Source: Acidobacteriota bacterium (GTDB lineage: Bacteria; Acidobacteriota; JAAYUB01). Taken from it: a stretch of DNA of 64,000 nucleotides. The first letter of the stretch is position 1. Each line of letters starts with the position of its first letter. Positions 24,278 through 32,471 of the stretch are shown here, in pieces. Position numbers and translations under genes: made by a program. Below the pieces are notes generated by a model. That model made no database searches. It saw nothing but the letters and a program-made list of their open reading frames with translations, and was not told the DNA's origin. Location: assembly GCA_029565065.1 (NCBI GenBank), contig JAKQOW010000086.1, forward strand, positions 1 through 64,000. The letters run 5' to 3'.

Positions 24278-25396
24278 TCACACGGTTGCAAACGCGCTGC
24301 CAGTGACCGGCCCACCCGGCGGCTGGCGGTCTCCCGGCTGATCCCGCCACGCCAGCTCCGGCCGGAGCCGGTACTCGCCGCAGCCGAACGCGGTGGCCTT
24401 GCCGGCGTGGAACAGCTGGCCCGCCGCCAGGTACGGCAGCAGCGGCGAGAGCGGCCCGGAAACGGTCATCCGGCCGACGACGCCGTCCATCGGCAGATGG
24501 CGGCGCTGGCGCTGGGACCAGCGGCGCTCCGACACGAACCGCAGATCCGCCGACTCGACCTGGACGCGGCCGGCCGTGCGCCAGACCGCGTGCCAGTCCC
24601 AGTCCGGCGGTCCGTCTCCGTGGCAGGCGGCCAGGATGGCGATCCGCCGGAGCAGGCTGCCGGCGAACCGGTTGAAATCGGGCTCCCGGATCGTGCGGCC
24701 GTCGTTGGCCAGCCGCAGGGGGGTCACCCATTCGATCTCCAGCCGGTCCGCCTGCGGGCTGACGGGCAGGTCGTCGCGCCACTCCAGCGGCAGGGGCAGC
24801 GGCGCCCCGGCCCAGACGCCGTCCGCCCAGATCGGGATCGGGGCGCGGCCGCCCCGGTCGGCCACCGCGGCCAGGTCCAGCCGGCCCAGCCCCTCCCCCA
24901 GCCCCGCGGCGCCCACGCCGGCCATGCCGGCCACGAACGGGATCACCCCTTCCGCGGCCGCCCAGCCCACCAGGACGGCCTGCAAACGGAGCGGCTCGCC
25001 CGGATGGAATGCTCGCGCCTCGCCGGCCGGCAGCTTGAGGATGAACGGGTGCGGCAGGGCGGCGTCGTTGAACCACGGGGGCGCCGCGCAGACGCCGCGG
25101 GGCGATTCGAAGATCCGGATGTACGGGCAATCGGTCCGGGCGGCGCATCGGCCGCAAAGGCGGGGCTCCTCCGTGCAGACGGCTTCCCGCAGCGCGTGGC
25201 CGAAGGCCCCCCGGCAGGCGGAACCGGCAAACGGCGGCAGGCGGACCGCCTCCCGGGCCCGGAAGGTGAACTCAAGCAGGCGGAAGCGCACCCGCACGGG
25301 TGCGCCGGGACTCCCCTCTGCCCCCTGAGAACAAACAGCCTGCGGTCGACGGCCTACCGAATGTCTCTGCATAATGTGGGTTCCGGCCCCGATCAT
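24278..25396 (-). CDS. cas6: Cas6 pre-crRNA endoribonuclease, 372 aa
   Basis: The protein has the Cas6 layout of PF10040: ACRGAFGHALREAVC near the N-terminus, followed by a Cys cluster (CGRCAARTDCPY) and IRIFES, and a C-terminal glycine-rich loop in ATAFGCGEYRL that ends the second ferredoxin-like fold. Cas6 cuts the repeat RNA, leaving an 8-nt handle; here that would be ATTAAGAC. The true start is unclear because neither ATG 25396 nor ATG 25372 has a good ribosome site. It is the first gene of the minus-strand effector operon and diverges from the adaptation operon. Confidence 0.8.
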   Translation of the reverse strand: MIGAGTHIMQRHSVGRRPQAVCSQGAEGSPGAPVRVRFRLLEFTFRAREAVRLPPFAGSACRGAFGHALREAVCTEEPRLCGRCAARTDCPYIRIFESPRGVCAAPPWFNDAALPHPFILKLPAGEARAFHPGEPLRLQAVLVGWAAAEGVIPFVAGMAGVGAAGLGEGLGRLDLAAVADRGGRAPIPIWADGVWAGAPLPLPLEWRDDLPVSPQADRLEIEWVTPLRLANDGRTIREPDFNRFAGSLLRRIAILAACHGDGPPDWDWHAVWRTAGRVQVESADLRFVSERRWSQRQRRHLPMDGVVGRMTVSGPLSPLLPYLAAGQLFHAGKATAFGCGEYRLRPELAWRDQPGDRQPPGGPVTGSAFATV

Positions 25397-25574
25397 AGCA
25401 CACCGCCGTCGGTCCCTGCTGAAAAATCCCCGGTCCTGTGCCGTCCGTCACGATAAAATTATTTACTCTTTCACAAACATTTTTATTTCAAGGCCCGTTT
25501 CGGCCGGGATCCGGCGGCCGCCGCAACGATCCAGTTCGTTCGTCCGTCTGGGATTGCGCCCCTCCCGCCGCCAT
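25397..25574. promoter_or_regulatory. Divergent control region between effector and adaptation operons
   Basis: Between cas6 (minus) and the adaptation genes (plus), positions 25448-25495 are strongly AT-rich in an otherwise GC-rich setting and probably hold the cas6-operon promoter, although no -35/-10 pair is convincing. Positions 25502-25520 carry a GC palindrome-like block, GGCCGGGATCCGGCGGCC, about 60 bases upstream of sigma-54 promoter P3, a plausible activator site. Confidence 0.45.
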
Positions 25575-25592
25575 TGGCACCCGGGATGCAAA
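25575..25592 (+). promoter_or_regulatory. Sigma-54 promoter P3 (-24/-12) for the adaptation operon
   Basis: The plus strand reads TTGGCACCCGGGATGCAAA starting at 25574. TGGCAC and ATGCA blocks are intact with exact GG to GC spacing. The predicted start is near 25601, about 54 bases before the first gene of the cas2-primase-cas1 operon. Sigma-54 control of CRISPR adaptation genes is unusual. Confidence 0.75.
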
Positions 25593-25654
25593 GCTCCGGC
25601 TGCCCGCCGCCCACCGGCCGGCGGGAGATTCCGACAAGCGGAGGAGAGCTCGAC

Positions 25655-25897
25655 ATGGCAAAGATCGATTACACCACCGTGAATGTGAATTCCCTCGACG
25701 GATTCCGATTCGCCGGCGAGGGCGGGGCCGACCTGCTCCCCGCCGGCGCCGATGTCCGCTTCGTGGTCCCCACGAACGCGAGCGGCGGGCCGGACGAGGC
25801 GATCGTCCTTTATCTCCTCGCCCAGCTCGCCGCCCATTCCCGGCGCGGGACCCGGACATCGGCCGAAGGGCCGTTCGCGCAGTTGCCGCGCCGGTGA
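25655..25897 (+). CDS. Unknown 80-aa protein heading the adaptation operon
   Basis: Start ATG 25655 has GGAGGAG eight bases upstream. The sequence begins MAKIDYTTVNVNSLDGF and has a short hydrophobic stretch (EAIVLYLLAQLAAH, about 50-63) and a basic Arg-rich tail. There is no known domain. It lies 31 bases upstream of cas2, directly behind sigma-54 promoter P3, so it is probably co-expressed with the adaptation genes. Whether it is an adaptation cofactor or an unrelated effector cannot be told from sequence. Confidence 0.55.
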   Translation: MAKIDYTTVNVNSLDGFRFAGEGGADLLPAGADVRFVVPTNASGGPDEAIVLYLLAQLAAHSRRGTRTSAEGPFAQLPRR

Positions 25898-25928
25898 TGG
25901 GACCGTCGATCTCTCAGGGAGCGAAAAC

Positions 25929-26210
25929 ATGGAAGAGGATGTGCTGATCGCCTACGACATCGCGGACAACCGGCGGCGGGGGCGGCTGTTCCGCCTGCTG
26001 CACCGGTGGGGCCAGCCCCTGCAGGAGAGCGTGTTCCACTGCCGGGTCCGGCCCGGCGGGCTCCCGCGCCTGCGCCGCGAAGTCGACCGGCTCATCCGGC
26101 ATGAGGAGGATGGGGTGCTGTACTGCCCACTCTGTCCCCGCTGCCTGGACCGCATGATCGCCGCCGGACGCCAGCCGTCCGCGGATATCGAGCGCACGCA
26201 GATCATTTGA
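25929..26210 (+). CDS. cas2: Cas2, 93 aa
   Basis: MEEDVLIAYDIADNRRRGRLF is the classic Cas2 opening (strand 1 ending in the conserved YDI Asp, then the R-rich helix), followed by GQPLQESVFHCRV, the Cas2 'xxSVF' strand. Four cysteines near 65-71 (YCPLCPRC) are an extra feature. Cas2 dimers bridge two Cas1 dimers in the spacer integrase. The gene ends 11 bases before the primase-polymerase ATG, with AGGAGG in between, so it is part of one operon. Confidence 0.9.
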   Translation: MEEDVLIAYDIADNRRRGRLFRLLHRWGQPLQESVFHCRVRPGGLPRLRREVDRLIRHEEDGVLYCPLCPRCLDRMIAAGRQPSADIERTQII

Positions 26211-26221
26211 AGGAGGACGTC

Positions 26222-28132
26222 ATGACCACATCCGGAACTCAAGGCGGGTCCACGATTCTGGACCACCTGGCCGATCTGAGCGCCCACGGCGGCGACGCGG
26301 CCGTCGAGCGCGAGCTGGAGGAGATCCGCCCGGAAACCCTCGCCCTGGCCGAGGAACTCGACGCGGTGGCGCGGCTGGCCGCGGACTGCGGGCGGACCGA
26401 TCTCGCCGCCGCCGCGCTGGAGGAGAAGCGCCGCCGGGGCCAGGCCACGGCGCACGACCTGCGCGAACTGGCCGCGGCGGCCGCCGCCGGCGGCAATTTG
26501 GAGGAGGCCCTGGTCCATCTGCGCGAGGCCCACGACGCCGCTCCCGGCGACCCGGCCTCGATCCGGGATCTGGCCACCCTGCTCGCCCGGCTGAACCGCG
26601 CCGCGGAAGCCGAGGAACTCGTGGCGCGGAACCGGGACCGTCTCGGTCCCGCCGTCGCCGACCACCTGCTGGAAGACCTGGCCGAACCCGGGCCGGTGGC
26701 GCCGCCTGCGCGGGGCGACACCGGCGGCGATGCCGGCTGGTCGGCGGCCCACGTCCACCGGTTCCTGGAGCTGTTTCAGGGCCGGCCGGGCACCCATGCC
26801 CGCCAGTGGATAAGCCCCACGGGCGCGTTCGGTTACACTCCCGTGGAGGGTGACCTGACGCCGGCCCGGGTGGACGGCCATTTCCGGGGAGACCAGACGC
26901 TGGGCGTCTACCAGCTGGACCCGGAGGCCCGGGTGCGCTGGATCGTGTTCGACGTGGACGTCCGCAAAGAGAGCCTGGCGAACCTTCTGCGCGACCGGCG
27001 GCGCTGGCAGTCGGCGCTTTCCGATGCCTTCCACGTCGCCGGTTCCATCGCCGACCTCTGCGCCATGGAGGAGATCCCCTCCGCCCTGGAGTTCAGCGGC
27101 TTCAAGGGCTATCATGTCTGGATCTTCCTGTCCCGGCCGGCGCCGGCCGTGAGCGCGCGGCGGTTCGCCGATTTGATCCGCGGACGGCTTTCCGAACTGC
27201 CGGCCCATCTGGCCGTGGAGCTGTTCCCACGCCAGACCCGCCTGCAGGGGAAGAACCTCGGCAGCCTGGTCAAGCTGCCGCTGGGCGTTCACCTGCGCTC
27301 CGGGCGCCGCAGCACGTTCGTGACCGCGCGCGGCGCCGAGGTGGCCGATTCGTACGAGCACCTGTTTGCCCTGCGGGCCGTCGACCCGGCGGCCCTGGAC
27401 CGGTGCGTCCCGCCGGAAGCTCCGCGAATCGAAACGCTCGCCGCACCCGGGGACGGGCCTGCCGAAGGTGCGGAGGCGGCGTCTCCGGGTTCGCTCCCAT
27501 GGGACCCCTCCCCGCAGGGCCCGGCCTACGATCCCGACGGCGACCCCCGCCTGACGTTCCTGCTCGGTCGGTGCCCCGCCCTGGCGGCCGTGGTGGCGAA
27601 GGCCCGCGCCACGGGCTCGCTGACCTACGACGAGCAGTTGGCGCTCGTCCACACCCTCGGCCACCTGGAAAACGGCGTGTGCGTCGTGAACCACCTGCTG
27701 ACGGGCATCCTGCCGGTCCCCGTGGAGCTCCTGCTGAAGAGCCGGCTCCAAGGCAACCCGGCCAGCTGCCAGAAAATCCGCGCCCGCACGGCGGCGCTTC
27801 GCGGCGGCGGCGCGGAGTTCGAATGCGCCTGCCGCTTCGGCGACAACCCCGCGATGTACCCGAACCCGCTGCTGCACCTGCAGGAGTGTCCCGAGGGGAG
27901 CGGCGGCCGGCCCACGGTGCGGGAGCGTCAGGACCGGGTCCTGCGGTCGGTGCGGCGGTTCCTCGAGCTGCGCGAGTCGTGCCAGCGGATCACCGCCGAT
28001 TACCACCGCTCCGAGCGGGACCTGCTGGCGCTGTTCGAGACGGAGAACCTGGACGAGGTCCCCACCGCCCTGGGCACCCTGAAGCGCCGCCGGCTGGAGG
28101 ACGGCTCGTGGCAGCTGCTCCTCGAACTGTGA
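26222..28132 (+). CDS. CRISPR-associated primase-polymerase (CAPP/AEP family), 636 aa
   Basis: The N-terminal ~170 residues are TPR-like helices. The archaeo-eukaryotic primase core follows: the metal-binding DxD of VFDVDV (D244, D246), the S-G-F-K-G-Y-H motif with H298, and RQTRLQGKNLGSLVKLPLG as the third motif strand. A C-terminal region (~400-636) has scattered Cys residues (CECRFG-like and QECPEG) reminiscent of PriCT/zinc segments. CAPPs are encoded beside cas1 and cas2 in some type III systems and are thought to prime or polymerise nucleic acid during spacer capture. Its placement between cas2 and cas1 here supports that role. Start ATG 26222 has AGGAGG upstream. Confidence 0.85.
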   Translation: MTTSGTQGGSTILDHLADLSAHGGDAAVERELEEIRPETLALAEELDAVARLAADCGRTDLAAAALEEKRRRGQATAHDLRELAAAAAAGGNLEEALVHLREAHDAAPGDPASIRDLATLLARLNRAAEAEELVARNRDRLGPAVADHLLEDLAEPGPVAPPARGDTGGDAGWSAAHVHRFLELFQGRPGTHARQWISPTGAFGYTPVEGDLTPARVDGHFRGDQTLGVYQLDPEARVRWIVFDVDVRKESLANLLRDRRRWQSALSDAFHVAGSIADLCAMEEIPSALEFSGFKGYHVWIFLSRPAPAVSARRFADLIRGRLSELPAHLAVELFPRQTRLQGKNLGSLVKLPLGVHLRSGRRSTFVTARGAEVADSYEHLFALRAVDPAALDRCVPPEAPRIETLAAPGDGPAEGAEAASPGSLPWDPSPQGPAYDPDGDPRLTFLLGRCPALAAVVAKARATGSLTYDEQLALVHTLGHLENGVCVVNHLLTGILPVPVELLLKSRLQGNPASCQKIRARTAALRGGGAEFECACRFGDNPAMYPNPLLHLQECPEGSGGRPTVRERQDRVLRSVRRFLELRESCQRITADYHRSERDLLALFETENLDEVPTALGTLKRRRLEDGSWQLLLEL

Positions 28133-28172
28133 CCCGCGCCGGGGACGGGGCGCCCGGCGGGAGGCGGCGGTC

Positions 28173-29225
28173 ATGGGCGAGCTGTACCTGATCCAGCCGG
28201 GCACCCAGCTCCACCGGCACCGGAACGGCCTGGCGCTGTTCCGCGGACGGCGGCGGGTCCGCGCGATCCCCGTCGAGAGCCTGGATCGGATCGTGGTAGC
28301 GGGCGACGTCACGTTGGCTCCGTCCGCCGTGGAGCTGGTCCTGCGCCGCGGGATCGACACGGTATTCCTGGGCTGGAGCGGCCGCTACCTGGGCCGGCTC
28401 TCGGGGGGGCTGGGCAAGAACGTGTTCCTGCGCCTCCAGCAGTACAACCGCCTCCAGGACGAGGCGTTCCGCCTGGTCACCGCTCGGGCCATCGTGTCCG
28501 CGAAGGTGGACAGCCAGCTGGCGCTCGTCGGCGCCCGGCTCAAGGACGCCGCGTCCGAGGCGCTCCGCCGCGGCCGCCGTCTGCTCCAGGAGACGCGCGC
28601 GGCGGTGCCGGCCGCCGGCGACCTGGCCTCCCTCCGGGGCCATGAGGGGCGTGCGGCCGCCGTTTACTTCCGCTGTCTCGCCGGCCTGCTGCGGCCGGGG
28701 GAGTTCGCCTTCACGGGCCGGAACCGGCGGCCGCCCCGCGACCCGGTCAACGTGCTCCTGAGTCTCGGCTACACCCTCCTCCTGTCGGCCATGGACCGGG
28801 AGATCGCCGCTGTCGGGCTGGATCCCGGCCTGGGGTGCTTCCACGAGATAGCCTACGGGCGGCCGTCGCTCCCGCTGGACCTGGTGGAGGAGTTCCGGGC
28901 GCCGGCCGTGGACGCCCTGGTCCTGCGGGCGGTGAACCGCCGCGAGTTCCGCATCACCGACTTCTACTTCCCCGACGCCATGGCCGAGGAGGCCCGCCGC
29001 CTGCCCGAGTTCGACGAACTGCGGCGCGAGGCGCCGGTGATCCTGACCCATGGGGGCTTCCAGAAGTTCATCCGGCTGTTCGAACAGCGCCTAGGCGAGC
29101 GCGTCGCCGTCGACGGCGGCCGCCAGACGCTCCGCGGGCTGGTCCGCCGCCAGGCGGGCCGCTTCGCCCGCGCGGTCCGCGGCGAGGAACCCTACTTGCC
29201 TACTCGGTGGGAGGCGAACGATTGA
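28173..29225 (+). CDS. cas1: Cas1 integrase, 350 aa
   Basis: Catalytic metal ligands are recognisable: E158 in GHEGRAAAVYF, H224 in GLGCFHEIAYG and E239 in PLDLVEEFRAPAVD. The N-terminal beta domain includes VESLDRIVVAGDVTL and the strand GIDTVFLGWSGRYLGRL. Cas1 with Cas2 integrates new spacers. It is the last gene of the sigma-54-preceded operon and is followed after 209 bases by the array, in the orientation expected for a leader-proximal cas1. GTC/GCC-rich codons match the local background. Confidence 0.95.
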   Translation: MGELYLIQPGTQLHRHRNGLALFRGRRRVRAIPVESLDRIVVAGDVTLAPSAVELVLRRGIDTVFLGWSGRYLGRLSGGLGKNVFLRLQQYNRLQDEAFRLVTARAIVSAKVDSQLALVGARLKDAASEALRRGRRLLQETRAAVPAAGDLASLRGHEGRAAAVYFRCLAGLLRPGEFAFTGRNRRPPRDPVNVLLSLGYTLLLSAMDREIAAVGLDPGLGCFHEIAYGRPSLPLDLVEEFRAPAVDALVLRAVNRREFRITDFYFPDAMAEEARRLPEFDELRREAPVILTHGGFQKFIRLFEQRLGERVAVDGGRQTLRGLVRRQAGRFARAVRGEEPYLPTRWEAND

Positions 29226-29434
29226 CGGCGTGTGCCGCCCCCCGTGTTGTGGTAAGATAGGATCGAAACCGGAGCGCCCGCGCGACGTCCGGGGTCCCGG
29301 GAGATGCAAGTGGATTTTTATCCGAATGTTAACGACATCCGGAAAATCTGGTCTGGCCAGCCGGATGAAAACCCGGCCGGTACCGGGAAACACCGTCGGA
29401 ACCGCCCGCCCATCCGCGCTTTCCGGCGGCCGCT
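29226..29434 (+). promoter_or_regulatory. CRISPR leader
   Basis: This 209-base segment separates cas1 from the first repeat. It contains AT-rich patches (TTGTGGTAAGATAGG around 29246-29260; GGATTTTTATCCGAATG around 29311) within GC-rich DNA. The first repeats after it are identical while decay is at the far end of the array, so this is the leader side. The exact promoter cannot be fixed by eye. Confidence 0.65.
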
Positions 29435-32077
29435 CTCTGAATGAGCTCCTCGTCTGCCGAGGATTAAGACGTCCAGCGCCGCGGCGGCAAAGGAATTGAT
29501 GTTGTTCTCTGAATGAGCTCCTCGTCTGCCGAGGATTAAGACTTTGTAAATTGTTAATAAAAGAACTGTTTATCTATAACTCTGAATGAGCTCCTCGTCT
29601 GCCGAGGATTAAGACTAATTGGCTACACAGTTCGGGCACAATTCCACCGAGCCTCTGAATGAGCTCCTCGTCTGCCGAGGATTAAGACATAGTAGGGCAG
29701 TTTTTTAAAAAACTAGTCCAGTTCCTCTGAATGAGCTCCTCGTCTGCCGAGGATTAAGACTCGATAACTTTCACGAGATAAATATTCCCACCCATGCTCT
29801 GAATGAGCTCCTCGTCTGCCGAGGATTAAGACTACACGGAACTGGATCGTAACTCAATGAAGGATGCATCCTCTGAATGAGCTCCTCGTCTGCCGAGGAT
29901 TAAGACCTTGCATGCTGAAGATAGAAACCATCAGCACACAGTTGCTCTGAATGAGCTCCTCGTCTGCCGAGGATTAAGACACGTTCAGGCTCGCCGTCAC
30001 CACTGTGGTGCCGTCGCTCTGAATGAGCTCCTCGTCTGCCGAGGATTAAGACAGATTGATCTTCATGAGTCATGCCTCCTGAACAAACCTCTGAATGAGC
30101 TCCTCGTCTGCCGAGGATTAAGACGGGGCACGCCGGCCGCCAAGGCCACCAGAATCTGCGCTCTGAATGAGCTCCTCGTCTGCCGAGGATTAAGACGGAA
30201 AGGGAAGGTTCCATTACGGACGACAGGCTGACTCTGAATGAGCTCCTCGTCTGCCGAGGATTAAGACTTTTTCAGCGTGTTCCTTGCCGGCTTTCTTGGC
30301 TTCCTCTGAATGAGCTCCTCGTCTGCCGAGGATTAAGACGTCTTAGCATGGCTTTCTCCATTAAAGGGGTTATGTACTCTGAATGAGCTCCTCGTCTGCC
30401 GAGGATTAAGACGTGTGCTGTTGGGCAACTCGAGTATAAGGCAATATGCCTCTGAATGAGCTCCTCGTCTGCCGAGGATTAAGACTAAGGCCCACCATAT
30501 CCCGATGATATCCAAAGAGTACTCTCTGAATGAGCTCCTCGTCTGCCGAGGATTAAGACTCTTCATCGCGCTTACGCACGATGAAGAAAGCAACCACTCT
30601 GAATGAGCTCCTCGTCTGCCGAGGATTAAGACCGACACGGTGCCGTCCTCGTTCTTCTCCTTCACATTCTCTGAATGAGCTCCTCGTCTGCCGAGGATTA
30701 AGACTCCCCGCCGCCCAGCTTGTTGGGCAGCTCGGTCATTCCTCTGAATGAGCTCCTCGTCTGCCGAGGATTAAGACTTCTCGACCTGCTCCTTGGTAGT
30801 TTTGATGGTAACCCTCTGAATGAGCTCCTCGTCTGCCGAGGATTAAGACGTGTGGGGGTCGTGCACGAGTTTGTGGAGTACGTCCCCTCTGAATGAGCTC
30901 CTCGTCTGCCGAGGATTAAGACCTGTCGGAGCTACTTTCCAAATCAGGGAAGTACGACTCTGAATGAGCTCCTCGTCTGCCGAGGATTAAGACGCATCGT
31001 ACGGCATGGCATCCCGCTTCACCTTGTCGGCTCTGAATGAGCTCCTCGTCTGCCGAGGATTAAGACTGATCACCGTGGTGCCGTCAGCTTTGGTGACCTG
31101 TTTCTCTGAATGAGCTCCTCGTCTGCCGAGGATTAAGACTGGGTCCCCTTGTGCTTCCCGTTGCCCATGTCTATGTCTCTGAATGAGCTCCTCGTCTGCC
31201 GAGGATTAAGACTGGTTTGCCACGACGTCACGCAGCGTGGTTGCGACACTCTGAATGAGCTCCTCGTCTGCCGAGGATTAAGACCCTCCCACGTTCAGGC
31301 TGGCGGTGATCACCTGCGCCTCTGAATGAGATCCTCGTCTGCCGAGGATTAAGACCACCCCAGATACCACAAAGGTGTTCCGAATCCTCAAACTCTGAAT
31401 GAGCGCCTCGTCTGCCGAGGATTAAGACGTGGAGTGGCAAGAATGCCCAATCACAATCTGGATTCAACTCTGAATGAGCTCTTCGTCTGCCGAGGATTAA
31501 GACTCAGCCTTGTCGGCTGCGGAGAGGGCCTTCAGTTCGGCTCTGAATGAGCTCCTCGTCTGCCGAGGATTAAGACAGAGCGGCGAGAATTCCGAACGCC
31601 AAGTAATACATACTCTGAATGAGCTCCTCGTCTGCCGAGGATTAAGACCGTACACAAGTTTCCCTATGTACGACTGAGGTAATACCTCTGAATGAGCTCC
31701 TCGTCTGCCGAGGATTAAGACTCGTTGTACGCGTTGCGGGCCAGCAGGTTGGCGGCTCTGAATGAGCTCCTCGTCTGCCGAGGATTAAGACTGAGGGTTT
31801 TCCAGTCAATCTTGAACATGATTCATGCCTCAGAATGAGCTCCTCGTCTGCCGAGGATTAAGACAGCGCCTGAAGTCCCAGGAGGGCAGTCAGGATCACT
31901 TAGAATGAGCTCCTCGTCTGCCGAGTATTCAGACAGACGATTTGCCTCATCACAACACCACTACCAGGTGCTTAGAATGAGCGCATCGTCTGGAGAGGAT
32001 GAAGATTTGTTTCTTATTTTTAGAGTTCCTTGCGGGACAGACTCGGAATGAGCTCCTCGTCTGTGGAGGAGTGAACA
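29435..32077 (+). CRISPR. CRISPR array, 37 repeats and 36 spacers
   Basis: The repeat is 36 nt, beginning CTCTGAATGAGCTCCTCG and ending TCTGCCGAGGATTAAGAC. It has an inner hairpin (TCCTCG/CGAGGA) and the last eight bases, ATTAAGAC, would form the crRNA 5' handle. Repeat starts are spaced about 70-73 bases apart and spacers are 34-38 nt. Repeats 1-26 and 30-33 look identical; 27-29 carry single changes (31320, 31393, 31468), and 34-37 (31829, 31899, 31971, 32042) are progressively degenerate, marking the old end. Orientation (leader at 29226) agrees with the handle and with the spacers reading as reverse complements of coding sequence. A type III-D effector and Cas6 nearby should use it. Confidence 0.98.
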
Positions 32078-32356
32078 GTGGTGCAGCCGTCCCGCCTGCC
32101 GTGCGACGCCGCCCCAGCCGATCTCCGGCATGAGCGCTCGGCCGGCGGATCCCTGTCCCTGCAAATTCAAATCGGCCGCCGGCCGGCTGCTCATCCCCCC
32201 GCGTCGACAGGCAGCGCGCCGGCGCTCCGGTGGTGCCTTTGGGCCGCCTGGGTGGCCGCGTATTTCGCGGCCTGCTTCCGGCTGAACGTCGGTGCGGTCT
32301 GCCGGGCCATCGTCGGGATCTACGACCGTCGCAAAACCGACAGCGACCTCGGCTGA
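32078..32356 (+). CDS. Possible small membrane protein after the array, 92 aa
   Basis: A GTG at 32078 opens a frame whose second half has very high third-position GC and a membrane-like segment (RWCLWAAWVAAYFAACF, about 51-67), followed by a basic tail (IYDRRKTDSDLG). The last degenerate CRISPR repeat supplies GGAGGAG eight bases upstream as a ribosome site. The first half is low-complexity and less convincing. It has no recognised family and no clear promoter of its own. Confidence 0.35.
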   Translation: MVQPSRLPCDAAPADLRHERSAGGSLSLQIQIGRRPAAHPPASTGSAPALRWCLWAAWVAAYFAACFRLNVGAVCRAIVGIYDRRKTDSDLG

Positions 32357-32471
32357 CGGTTCCGGCCGCAGGTGCGGACAGCAGCCCCATCTAATAAACT
32401 TTTTTATCAGCAAAGATAATATTTCTTATTGTGAGCCGGCCGCCCGGCAGGGGAAGCCAAGTGGAGGGGGG

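Noticed and set aside
29908..31467. Several 80-110 codon ORFs through the CRISPR array with repeated ALNELLVCRGL or VLILGRRGAHSE peptides
   Set aside because: These are translations of the 36-nt CRISPR repeat in two frames; the identical peptides recur with the repeat period and the intervening residues come from spacers.
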